Shown here: piece after piece, positions 1 to 6,295 of the stretch
How positions within the stretch are numbered: position 1 is the first letter of the stretch
Layout: every line of letters begins with the position of its first letter
Assembly (NCBI GenBank): GCA_947364965.1
Contig: CANAUU010000021.1
Coordinates: forward strand, 1 to 12,766
Direction: 5' to 3'
Length of the DNA stretch: 12,766 nt
Origin: an uncultured Candidatus Saccharibacteria bacterium
Lineage (GTDB): Bacteria; Patescibacteriota; Saccharimonadia; Saccharimonadales; Saccharimonadaceae
The notes under the pieces: model-generated
Told to the model about the DNA's origin: nothing
The model's database searches: none
The model's input: the letters and a program-made list of their open reading frames with translations, nothing else
Made by a program: the position numbers and the translations under genes

Positions 1-475
1 TGATGATATTGGACGGGAAAAGTTTAATCTTCGTGTTGAGTTCCTTCGCGCCAGCGTTGTAGAAACGACGAGCGGCCTGAATTTTGTCTTCAACGTCTTG
101 GAGCTGGAGCTGGAGCTGCTGGAAATTAGTGTTGGCTTTGAGCTCCGGGTAGGCCTCGGCGATGGCAAAAATCTTGGAAAGGGCACCTTCAAGAGAACGT
201 TCAGCTTCGGCGGTTCCCTTCACGGTGTTCGCGCTCATGACAGCGGAGCGAGCCTTCGCAACATCTTCAAAAGCGGCTTTTTCGTGAGTAGCGTAGCCTT
301 TGACAGTCTCAACGAGGTTCGGGATGAGGTCAGCGCGGTACTTCAGCTGGACTGTGATATCGGACCAGGCTTCGTTGACACGCTCGTTAAGTTTGACGAG
401 GCTGTTGTAAGTTCCCCAGACCACTGCGACCAAGAGGACGACAATGACGAGGATAATGATTAGAGCAATTAGCAT
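1..475 (-). CDS. lemA: LemA family protein (partial, C-terminus beyond the window)
   Basis: The reading frame starts at ATG 475 and stays open to the window edge, giving 158 codons. LemA proteins usually have about 185 residues, so roughly the last 30 are missing. Residues 2-20 form one hydrophobic N-terminal membrane segment. The typical all-helical LemA core follows: a short NSLVKLNERVNEAWSDI stretch, then QLKYRADLIPNLVETVKGYA, then a region near the end with RRFYNAGAKELNTKI and FPSN. These match the family signature closely. The biochemical role of LemA is not firmly known; it is a membrane-anchored protein often found next to the protease gene htpX, which would lie outside the window. A strong Shine-Dalgarno (TAAGGAG) sits just upstream of the ATG. 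A Gln-Leu repeat (LQLQLQ, encoded by three GGAGCT units seen on the plus strand near 100-123) lies in the coiled part. It is downstream of the 111-aa gene on the same strand but has its own promoter. Confidence 0.93.
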   Translation of the reverse strand, partial: MLIALIIILVIVVLLVAVVWGTYNSLVKLNERVNEAWSDITVQLKYRADLIPNLVETVKGYATHEKAAFEDVAKARSAVMSANTVKGTAEAERSLEGALSKIFAIAEAYPELKANTNFQQLQLQLQDVEDKIQAARRFYNAGAKELNTKIKLFPSNII

Positions 476-498
476 AAATCTCCTTAGGTTATATGTAT

Positions 499-527
499 AT
501 TATAGGACTCTCTGGAGGGTTTGTCTA
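499..527 (-). promoter_or_regulatory. lemA promoter (TAGACA-N17-TATAAT)
   Basis: On the minus strand the -35 box TAGACA (522-527) and -10 box TATAAT (499-504) are separated by exactly 17 bases. The -35 box overlaps the TAG stop codon (525-527) of the upstream 111-aa gene. lemA can therefore be transcribed independently although it follows that gene by only 49 nt. The predicted transcript has a leader of about 17 nt with a good Shine-Dalgarno. Confidence 0.75.
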
Positions 528-860
528 GTGATTAGTAAGAGCCTGGAAGGCGTATTCGAGAATACCGAAACCGGCAAGGAGACAGAGGACGATGACGTAG
601 ATGATGAGCCAGCAGAACTGAGATCGGGCGAAGTTTTTCAGGTTGTGGTTGTTGGCCATGAAAGCGAGGCAGATACAGATAATCCAGCCGATGACCGGGA
701 TGGCGAAGACAAAAGTATAGGCGAAATAGCCCCACATGGAAATCGGAGTGTAGCTATCGGGGATGGCGACCTCGATGGCACGTGGAGCCGCGGCGACGCG
801 AGCGCTGGCGGTTTTGGGCTTGGTGGTTTTCGCAGTTTTAGTGGTTGATTTAGTTGGCAT
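525..860 (-). CDS. Small two-TM membrane protein, function unknown
   Basis: This 111-residue protein is not recognised by name. Residues 1-27 are Lys/Thr/Ala rich with several prolines and look like a disordered cytoplasmic tail. Two hydrophobic segments follow, at about 43-68 and 82-98. The loop between them (ANNHNLKNFARSQFCW) resembles the N-x-x-x-x-NFAR loop seen in small two-TM membrane proteins of unknown function in Gram-positive bacteria. The ATG at 860 is preceded by an AAAGGAAA ribosome site and a consensus promoter, which supports both the start and the reality of the gene. It lies directly upstream of lemA on the same strand, so read-through would express both. No catalytic motif is visible. 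A role at the membrane is all the sequence supports. Confidence 0.8.
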   Translation of the reverse strand: MPTKSTTKTAKTTKPKTASARVAAAPRAIEVAIPDSYTPISMWGYFAYTFVFAIPVIGWIICICLAFMANNHNLKNFARSQFCWLIIYVIVLCLLAGFGILEYAFQALTNH

Positions 861-892
861 TTTGATTTCCTTTGATAAAAGTTGTTGGAATA

Positions 893-921
893 AGTATAAG
901 CGTTTTGAAGAGATTTGTCAA
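893..921 (-). promoter_or_regulatory. Promoter of the 111-aa gene (TTGACA-N17-TATACT)
   Basis: On the minus strand there is a perfect -35 box TTGACA (916-921), a 17-base spacer and TATACT (893-898). A leader of about 25 nt then carries AAAGGAAA ahead of the ATG at 860. It is one of the strongest sigma-70-type promoters in the window and lies in the divergent gap shared with the 424-aa gene. Confidence 0.8.
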
Positions 922-968
922 TTATTTAATACTTTTCTGAGGGAAAATGCTTGCGTAATAAATTTTTG

Positions 969-996
969 TGCTACAATAGAGGTATCAAAAGAGAGG
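969..996 (+). promoter_or_regulatory. Extended -10 promoter and ribosome site of the 424-aa gene
   Basis: TGTGCTACAAT places an extended -10 (TG at 969-970, TACAAT 972-977) about 19 nt before a GAGAGG ribosome-binding site (991-996), which precedes the ATG at 1003. No convincing -35 is present, as expected for an extended -10 promoter. Unlike the leaderless genes of this window, it has a real leader. Confidence 0.65.
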
Positions 997-1002
997 TAAT
1001 GT

Positions 1003-2277
1003 ATGGCAGAGAATGCTAAAAAGAGCGTGGCTGAAAATGCTGACGCTAAAAAGGGCCGGGCAAGCAAAGAAGTTGAAGAGAAAATTGTGGAGGCGGAAGT
1101 CGTGACGGAAGCTTCTGGAACGAAAGAAATGACAAAGACCGTTGATGAGGAAGTTCCAGCGGAAAAGGAAGCTGAGGAAAAGACTGACGATTTGAAGGTT
1201 TCTAATGATCTAGACGCCGTTAACGAAGCCGGGGACGAGAAGCCCCGCAAAGCAACCAAATCAAAGAAAACTGCTACAAAAGCGAAAGCGGCAGCGCGAA
1301 AAACCGAGACCGTAAAGGCGGATGATGTAATGCGCGAAGAGATGTCGGCGGAAGAGTTTCAGGCAGGGGTTCGGGAGCAGATTGAGAACTGCAAAAACGA
1401 GCTGAAAGTGTCGCTGGAACGGAGCATTAAACAAGAGTTTTCGGCGATCGTGAAGAAGCAACTCAGAGCAGCAAATCGACGGCGACGTATTGGGGTGGTG
1501 GTGCGAGATTTGATTATTTTGCTACTAGCGGCGACGGTGGGATACTTCGGCTGGTGCTTGTATGATGTGCGCTATTTTGACTGGATGGGGACGCGCGATA
1601 GTATTCAACAAGAGAACCAGAATAAGCCAGAAATTGATGAGCCGGAAGAGGTCGTGAAAGACACGCGCTGGTATATTAATAATTACGGCTATCTGTTTGA
1701 AGATTTACAGCTAGGGTTGAATGCGGATAGCGTGGAGGCTTATTATCTCTATAGCGATGATCATAAGGTGAGCGAAATTAAACCGGCGTATTTGCTAGGG
1801 ATGGCCTATAACAAGGTGATGCCGGAGTCGGCAGGCTCGACTAGCAGCGAGACAGAAATGGTTTCGACAGTAGTAGCAGCAGACCTCAGGACGGCGTTTG
1901 AGGGGATGTTTGGAACGACGGAATATTTCGAGAAGGCCAGCTTCATGCACGGCTGCAAAAAGTTTACCTATGCGCGCGAAACTGATAGCTTTGTGACAGA
2001 GAATGCTGATTGCGAGGTGGAGAGCGAGCGCGAGATTGTCGAAGTGATTGATGAGATGTATGAAGAAGGCAGTGCGCTCTATGTTTTGACGACGGCAGCG
2101 ATTTATGACGAGACCGAGGCGAGCTTCTATAGTTTTGATAACTTATTCAAGGCAAAAGTCACGAACGCGAAGAAGGAGGATCTGACGAAAAATCGCGCCA
2201 ATTTGAACCGCTATCAGTACCAGTTTAAGAAGACTGGCGAGAAGTATCACTTTAGCGGGGTGGTGAAATTGCAGTAG
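1003..2277 (+). CDS. Single-TM protein with charged N-terminal arm, function unknown
   Basis: This 424-residue protein is not recognised. Residues 1-107 are low complexity, rich in Glu, Lys and Ala, and probably disordered, with a basic Lys/Ala stretch at about 80-100. Residues 108-160 are predicted helical and may form a coiled coil, ending in a cluster of arginines (RRRR near 159-162). A single membrane segment follows at about 164-186. Residues 187-424 form an outside domain containing two cysteines in that soluble part (near HGCKKF and ADCEVE), which could form a disulfide. The positive-inside rule puts the long N-terminal arm in the cytoplasm. The ATG is supported by GAGAGG and an extended -10. 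The gene ends about 105 nt before a strong hairpin terminator. A cell-envelope role is plausible, but no enzymatic motif is visible. Confidence 0.85.
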   Translation: MAENAKKSVAENADAKKGRASKEVEEKIVEAEVVTEASGTKEMTKTVDEEVPAEKEAEEKTDDLKVSNDLDAVNEAGDEKPRKATKSKKTATKAKAAARKTETVKADDVMREEMSAEEFQAGVREQIENCKNELKVSLERSIKQEFSAIVKKQLRAANRRRRIGVVVRDLIILLLAATVGYFGWCLYDVRYFDWMGTRDSIQQENQNKPEIDEPEEVVKDTRWYINNYGYLFEDLQLGLNADSVEAYYLYSDDHKVSEIKPAYLLGMAYNKVMPESAGSTSSETEMVSTVVAADLRTAFEGMFGTTEYFEKASFMHGCKKFTYARETDSFVTENADCEVESEREIVEVIDEMYEEGSALYVLTTAAIYDETEASFYSFDNLFKAKVTNAKKEDLTKNRANLNRYQYQFKKTGEKYHFSGVVKLQ

Positions 2278-2381
2278 CATTGAATTGAATGCTTTGCGCG
2301 AGGTTCGGGTTTGTTTTGAGATTTGGTTCTGTGTTTCGACTTCGGCGCGTTTTAGAATAGTTCAATATTTCAGGCAATGAT

Positions 2382-2410
2382 AAAATCCTCACTTAGTTGG
2401 TGAGGATTTT
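2382..2410. terminator. Bidirectional hairpin terminator
   Basis: AAAATCCTCAC (2382-2392) pairs perfectly over 11 bp with GTGAGGATTTT (2400-2410), with a 7-nt loop. It lies between the convergent 424-aa gene (plus) and tRNA-Cys (minus) and can end transcripts from both sides. Confidence 0.85.
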
Positions 2411-2432
2411 GTTTAGATCGAATTTGGAGATT

Positions 2433-2506
2433 TGGAGGCACCGACCGGAATTGAACCGGTGTACGCGGTTTTGCAGACCGCTGCGTGACCACTCCGCCAC
2501 AGTGCC
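2433..2506 (-). tRNA. trnC: tRNA-Cys (anticodon GCA)
   Basis: The minus strand folds as a 74-nt cloverleaf. The acceptor arms GGCACTG and CGGTGCC pair fully, the discriminator is T, and CCA is encoded. The anticodon loop CTGCAAA gives GCA, flanked by the GCGGT/ACCGC stem. The T-arm CCGG-TTCAATT-CCGG is canonical. It follows the ATP-grasp gene by 64 nt but has its own -10 element. Confidence 0.97.
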
Positions 2507-2514
2507 ATATAAGT

Positions 2515-2523
2515 ATTCTAGCA
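2515..2523 (-). promoter_or_regulatory. Extended -10 of tRNA-Cys (TGCTAGAAT)
   Basis: On the minus strand TATGCTAGAAT ends 8 nt before the first tRNA base, giving a transcript start almost at the mature 5' end. The same TATGCTA core precedes tRNA-Phe and the hamA gene in this window. Confidence 0.55.
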
Positions 2524-2570
2524 TACAACGGCGGGTTCGACTAGGGGCTGTATGGCTAAGTCGTGATGGG

Positions 2571-3383
2571 CTATTCGAACATTTTAAGGATGGCGTCGCG
2601 ATAGATAGCTTCGACGAGGTCAGCTCGGTCGGGGTGTTGCTCGCAATAGTGGGCGGTCACGGCAGCACTGTTGACCTCAATGATGAGGAGCTCGGGGGCT
2701 TTGTCGGCAGTGGATTGCGGCTCAAGCTCGATAATGTCAACACTACAGAAGCGGAGATCAAGTTCACGAACGGCAGCTCGAGCGAGAGCAGTGAGGCGAC
2801 CATAGAGCGCCGGGTCGGAAACGTCAAAAGAGGTAGCGCCGTTTTGGAGGTTGAAGCGCCAGTCAACGCCACGCTTTTTACCATAAACTAGACGCGGCTC
2901 GCTATCGAGCATGATGACGCGGTATTCGCGATAGATGTGATAGAACGGGCAGAGGCTAGCGGATTCCGAGTGAGCAAAAGCAGCATCAAGAGCAGCCGGG
3001 AATTGTTTAACGGAGGTGATATGAGTGATTCCCTGACCGCCATAACCATGATTGGGCTTCAGGACAATGTCTTGATCATGGTCATTGAAATATTGCTCAA
3101 GATACTCTATAGTATTACAGCCTTTGGCGAAATCGCGATGGTTATCGAATGGGTAGAGGATGGTGTGATCAATGATGGGGATATTGGCGGCGCGCAAAAC
3201 TTCGTAGGTCGCAAATTTGTCGGCGGCGATGGCGCCGGAAGATTGAGCGTTCAGAGCGAGGCAGTTTTTGAACATATAGCGCACACGACCGTCCTTCTCA
3301 AGGCGAAAAAGCCAGCCCCGCGAAAGAGTTTGGAGTTTAATTCCCTCTTTTTGGCAAACATTAATGATAGCTTGGCGACTCAT
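2571..3383 (-). CDS. ATP-grasp ligase, RimK-like
   Basis: This 270-residue protein has the ATP-grasp fold signature. Lys56 lies in AADKFATYEVLRAANIPI, a typical start of the ATP-binding part. Lys109 is in DIVLKP, followed by the Gly-rich loop GYGGQG (113-118). YREYRVIMLD (151-160) is followed by YGKKR. The metal-binding strand motifs are VDII (215-218) and IIEVN (234-238; Glu236, Asn238). Such enzymes join a carboxylate to an amine through an acyl-phosphate. RimK- and glutathione-synthetase-like members act on amino acids or peptides, but the substrate here cannot be told. The start is taken at Met 3383 because a -10 TATAAT ends 6 nt before it; a longer frame from 3398 would read through the promoter itself. 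No Shine-Dalgarno is present. It lies 38 nt downstream of the surface-protein gene on the same strand. Confidence 0.88.
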   Translation of the reverse strand: MSRQAIINVCQKEGIKLQTLSRGWLFRLEKDGRVRYMFKNCLALNAQSSGAIAADKFATYEVLRAANIPIIDHTILYPFDNHRDFAKGCNTIEYLEQYFNDHDQDIVLKPNHGYGGQGITHITSVKQFPAALDAAFAHSESASLCPFYHIYREYRVIMLDSEPRLVYGKKRGVDWRFNLQNGATSFDVSDPALYGRLTALARAAVRELDLRFCSVDIIELEPQSTADKAPELLIIEVNSAAVTAHYCEQHPDRADLVEAIYRDAILKMFE

Positions 3384-3389
3384 GGGACT

Positions 3390-3395
3390 ATTATA
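3390..3395 (-). promoter_or_regulatory. -10 box of the ATP-grasp gene (leaderless start)
   Basis: On the minus strand TATAAT is followed by 6 bases (AGTCCC) and then ATG. Transcription starting about 7 nt after the -10 would begin at the A of the start codon. No good -35 is visible, and TG lies directly before TATAAT rather than one base away. It is the weakest of the four leaderless promoters. Confidence 0.55.
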
Positions 3396-3421
3396 CATCT
3401 ATTCTAGAGGTTGTTGGTGGG

Positions 3422-3997
3422 TTATTCCTGACGGCGAGCTTGGAAGAAAGGAAGGAAATATTCATAGGCGCGGTAGAGCTCGAAGCCAGCAAGGGTGAGC
3501 GCGGTGACAGCGAGGAGAACGGCAAGAATGGTGCGAAAAATTGAAACGCGACCGCCCGTGAGAGGGATATCAACCTCAGCGGGATTGCTCGGGGTGTTGT
3601 CTGCGGTCGGGTAATTAGTCGGTTCCGAAGGACCGAAGTCCGAGGGGTTGATGGTAGCGATTTCATTATTAAAGGTCGACGATTCGCCTGGGGCCGGATT
3701 AGCAACATCGACATGGACGAAGGAGATTTCAGTCTTGGCCACGGGGGGTTCTACAATAGTGTTAGTGTCCGTGTTGAACTCGGCGACGGTTTGAGGGGAG
3801 AGAATTTGATTATGAAATTCGACTTGAGGGGTTTCGGTCTCTGGCTCGACCGTGATGGCGGGAGCGCTATTCGTGGACGATTGAGGAAGAAGGTTGTTCA
3901 GGAGTTGACAGCTAGCGAAGCCACTGACAATAAACAGCAAAAAATAGCCCAGAAAAACGGGCTTGCGACGCATAACGTAGTCCCAAACACTCTCCAT
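3422..3997 (-). CDS. Putative cell-surface protein with sortase-like IPLTG tail
   Basis: This 191-residue protein is not known by name but has the layout of an exported, anchored protein. Basic residues (MRRK) precede a hydrophobic signal or anchor at about 13-30. A Pro/Thr/Asn/Ser-rich acidic stalk fills about 35-142. IPLTG follows at 144-148, then a hydrophobic segment at about 155-172 and a short tail ending in ARRQE. IPLTG followed by a membrane span and basic residues resembles an LPxTG sortase signal with Ile for Leu. The tail after the span is longer than usual, so the protein could simply have two TM segments. Cys30 in FASC is only a weak lipobox. The start at 3997 is set by a consensus promoter whose -10 ends 6 nt earlier; the in-frame ATG at 4015 lies inside the promoter. 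It diverges from hisS. Confidence 0.8.
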   Translation of the reverse strand: MESVWDYVMRRKPVFLGYFLLFIVSGFASCQLLNNLLPQSSTNSAPAITVEPETETPQVEFHNQILSPQTVAEFNTDTNTIVEPPVAKTEISFVHVDVANPAPGESSTFNNEIATINPSDFGPSEPTNYPTADNTPSNPAEVDIPLTGGRVSIFRTILAVLLAVTALTLAGFELYRAYEYFLPFFQARRQE

Positions 3998-4003
3998 ACT
4001 TCC

Positions 4004-4032
4004 ATTATAGCACACATTCCGCTTATTGTCAA
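4004..4032 (-). promoter_or_regulatory. Consensus promoter of the IPLTG protein (TTGACA-N17-TATAAT, leaderless)
   Basis: On the minus strand a perfect TTGACA (4027-4032), a 17-base spacer ending in TGTGC, and a perfect TATAAT (4004-4009) are followed by 6 bases and the ATG (3997-3995). The predicted transcript start is at the start codon, with no leader and no Shine-Dalgarno. This is the clearest leaderless case in the window. Confidence 0.85.
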
Positions 4033-4104
4033 TAGTTTTTGGGATTTTGGACGGCTGGAATCGGTTTTGAGACGAATTTGAATGAATTCTGGAGGGACTT
4101 TTGA

Positions 4105-4131
4105 GGGGTTTAGGGGGGATTTTAGGGAGGG
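4105..4131 (+). other. Putative G-quadruplex tract in the hisS promoter region
   Basis: Four G-runs (GGGG, GGGGGG, GGG, GGG) are separated by loops TTTA, ATTTTA and A, fitting the G3+ N1-7 quadruplex rule on the non-template strand. The tract ends about 14 nt before the hisS -10 and covers the place of the -35 box. Further G-rich sequence (GGAGGG) lies just upstream at about 4091. Confidence 0.6.
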
Positions 4132-4142
4132 AGCGGAAACTG

Positions 4143-4151
4143 TGTTATAAT
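4143..4151 (+). promoter_or_regulatory. Extended -10 of hisS (TGTTATAAT, leaderless)
   Basis: TGTGTTATAAT gives an extended -10 (TATAAT 4146-4151) followed by 6 bases (CAGGGT) and ATG 4158. No -35 consensus exists at the right spacing; the region is G-rich instead. The GGG next to the ATG is too close to work as a Shine-Dalgarno. Confidence 0.7.
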
Positions 4152-4157
4152 CAGGGT

Positions 4158-5477
4158 ATGAAAAAATATAATACTTCACCAATCAGCGGTATGCAGGAAT
4201 TGCTGCCGGGGCTTCAGGCCGAGTTCAATCGTCTAAAATCGGGGATTGCCGAGGCGATTCATGCGCATGGGTTCCAGAATATCGAGACACCGACGATTGA
4301 TCGCGCGGAGATTCTGTTGACGAAGGCGGGCGGGGACACGGAAAAACAGATTTATAAAGTTGTGAAAACGGCAGAAACAGCTGACGATGCGGATCAGGCG
4401 CTTAGGTTTGACCACACGGTGCCGCTGGCGCGGTACACAGTTGAGCACATGAATGACTTGGCCTTTCCGTTTAAGGTTTCGCAAATTGGGCGGAACTTCC
4501 GGGGGGAACGGGCACAAAAGGGGCGTTTTCGTGAATTTTATCAGTGCGATGCGGACGTGATCGGCTGGGGGACGTTGCCGATTGCATATGACGCGGAAGC
4601 GATTGCGGCATTGATTGACGCAATGCAGGTTTTGCCGCTGCCGAGTATCAAGGTGCGCGTGAGTAATCGAAAGTTGTTAAATGGGATGCTGGAAGAACTG
4701 AATCTCGACGGTCAGGCGAAGGAGATTTTCGACATAATTGACCATGCCGAGAAGGTTCCGCCCGAGGCAACTACTGAGGCGCTTACGAAATTAGGGGTTG
4801 ACAGTGAAGATGTTGTAAAAATTACAACGTTTATCAAAATTAATGGCGGACGCGATGAGGTGATTCCCCGCTTGAAGGAATTTGGGTTCGGGAATGCTGG
4901 ATTTAATGAAGGCGTCGCCGAACTAGACGAAGTTTTGATGATTTTGGAGCGGAAGCTAGAGCGACTTAAGTCGGCTGGGGCTGAAGCATTGCCGACGAGT
5001 GTAGTAGCGGATGTGATGATTGTGCGGGGGCTGGATTATTATACCGGCACAGTGTTTGAGACTATTGTGCCGGAGCACCGCGAAATTGGCTCGATTTGCG
5101 GCGGCGGACGCTATGAAAATCTTGCCAGCAATTACACCGAACAGAAATTGCCGGGAGTTGGCGGTTCGATTGGGCTGACGCGTTTGTTCTATATTTTGCA
5201 GAATTACGGATTAGTTGAGGCGAGTATAACGAAACCGGTGGCGGTCTGTATCGTGCCGTTCTCAGAAGCGGAGTTTGCGATGGCGGAGGAGTTGGCCGAG
5301 AAATTGCGCAATGATGGCAAGAAGGTTGATATCGTGATGACTAATAAACGCCTGGGTGATAAGATGAAATACGCAGCAAAAGTGGCGGATTTTGCGGTCG
5401 TGATTGGAGAAGATGAGGTGAAGTCTGGCAAGTTTATGATGAAAAACTTGACGACCGGGGAGGCTACTAAGCTTTAG
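4158..5477 (+). CDS. hisS: Histidine--tRNA ligase
   Basis: The enzyme charges tRNA-His with histidine in the cytoplasm. The 439 residues are close to the usual 420-430. Class II motif 1 ends at GFQNIETPTID (about 38-48). Motif 2 is GRNFRGERAQKGRFREFYQ (111-129), followed by CDADVIG. The histidine-specific signature is RGLDYYTG (290-297). CGGGRYENL (314-322) and GVGGSIGLTRL form the HisA2/motif 3 region. The C-terminal anticodon-binding domain covers about 350-439. A longer frame opens at 4101, but it runs through the G-rich tract and the -10 box, whereas Met 4158 begins the normal HisRS N-terminus (KKYNTSPISGMQELLPG). The gene stands alone, diverges from the IPLTG protein and ends at a strong terminator. 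Confidence 0.97.
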   Translation: MKKYNTSPISGMQELLPGLQAEFNRLKSGIAEAIHAHGFQNIETPTIDRAEILLTKAGGDTEKQIYKVVKTAETADDADQALRFDHTVPLARYTVEHMNDLAFPFKVSQIGRNFRGERAQKGRFREFYQCDADVIGWGTLPIAYDAEAIAALIDAMQVLPLPSIKVRVSNRKLLNGMLEELNLDGQAKEIFDIIDHAEKVPPEATTEALTKLGVDSEDVVKITTFIKINGGRDEVIPRLKEFGFGNAGFNEGVAELDEVLMILERKLERLKSAGAEALPTSVVADVMIVRGLDYYTGTVFETIVPEHREIGSICGGGRYENLASNYTEQKLPGVGGSIGLTRLFYILQNYGLVEASITKPVAVCIVPFSEAEFAMAEELAEKLRNDGKKVDIVMTNKRLGDKMKYAAKVADFAVVIGEDEVKSGKFMMKNLTTGEATKL

Positions 5478-5489
5478 GCTCCAAGGATG

Positions 5490-5525
5490 AAAAAACAACC
5501 TCTCTGGTTGGAGAGGTTGTTTTTT
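5490..5525. terminator. Bidirectional terminator after hisS
   Basis: A 15-bp perfect stem (5490-5504 with 5511-5525) has a TGGTTG loop. It has A-rich and T-rich outer arms, so either strand ends in a T6 run. It separates the convergent hisS and DsbA-like genes. Confidence 0.92.
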
Positions 5526-5590
5526 CTTATTTATTGCGCTTCGTCAAAAACCATATACTGGAAGGGGCCGTTTGTTATACGTGATTAGGG

Positions 5591-6295
5591 CTATTTGCCG
5601 AGGCCGGCATCGAGCATACGTTTGACGTAGGTCCAGTCCCAGGTGTCACTAAAGCCAGAGGTAGTAAACTTGTTAAATTGGAAGGAGGGGAGCCCGGCGG
5701 CTACTTGACTGGCGCGGCGAGTGCTGCGATCGAGTTCATCGAGGGTTTCGTGATTATTGACGCAATTCTCAAAACTCTCGCCGAGACCGACTTTCTTACC
5801 AACCTTCAACCAATAATCTTCGGGCATGTCAGTAATCGCGGGCGAGCTTTTGCTGACGCCGATGCCTTTGGATTGATAATCTTCCCAGAGTGCTAACAGT
5901 GCACCGTGATAAAAATCCCAGAATTTGTTTTCTCGAGCAGCACAATAGGACGCTTCCCCGGCGCTGCGCGACATTTTAACATCGTTGCCTTCGTAAATCA
6001 TGTCGGTCATGCGGATTTCGAAGAGGATCTTATGTTCGTTGAGGTAGGCTTGAAACTCATCCCAGTGGTTCATGGCTTCGCGCGAAAAGACGGTACAATA
6101 CGGGCACATAATATCCGTATACATGACGTAGTGGCTACTGGCGTCCTCGGGACCAGTTGTCATGGCGACGTTCCAAGCTTGATCGGTCGGATCCGGGCGC
6201 GTAGTGAGGCTGATGAAAATTAGGGCGAGGAAAGCGCAGACAACCGCAATGATGGCGACTGTGCGGATAATTCGGCTGGATGATTTAGTTTCCAC
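5591..6295 (-). CDS. DsbA-family thiol-disulfide oxidoreductase, membrane-anchored
   Basis: With a GTG start at 6295 the protein has 234 residues. One membrane anchor lies at about 13-30. An extracytoplasmic thioredoxin-like domain follows, with the active site MCPYC (Cys64, Cys67) after strand YVMYTDI, an inserted helical region (about 80-170), and the cis-proline motif GLPSF (Pro203). The layout fits the DsbA-like/BdbD-type family that forms disulfides in exported proteins. The start is uncertain. GTG 6295 overlaps the stop of the upstream gene by 11 nt and has GAAGGG 10 nt before it, suiting translational coupling. ATG 6340 would add 15 residues and overlap more, without any Shine-Dalgarno. 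The upstream partner is a membrane protein with its own CPTC motif, so the pair looks like an oxidase and its re-oxidising or reducing partner. Confidence 0.88.
   Translation of the reverse strand: METKSSSRIIRTVAIIAVVCAFLALIFISLTTRPDPTDQAWNVAMTTGPEDASSHYVMYTDIMCPYCTVFSREAMNHWDEFQAYLNEHKILFEIRMTDMIYEGNDVKMSRSAGEASYCAARENKFWDFYHGALLALWEDYQSKGIGVSKSSPAITDMPEDYWLKVGKKVGLGESFENCVNNHETLDELDRSTRRASQVAAGLPSFQFNKFTTSGFSDTWDWTYVKRMLDAGLGK

Noticed and set aside
100..123. GGAGCT triple repeat as a regulatory or mobile repeat
   Set aside because: It is simply the codon repeat for LQLQLQ in the LemA helical core.
2397..2891. Plus-strand frame over tRNA-Cys and the ATP-grasp gene
   Set aside because: It runs through a tRNA and lies antisense to a clear ATP-grasp protein; it is a shadow frame.
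4101..4157. N-terminal extension of HisRS from 4101
   Set aside because: It would translate the G-rich tract and the -10 box; HisRS homology starts at 4158.
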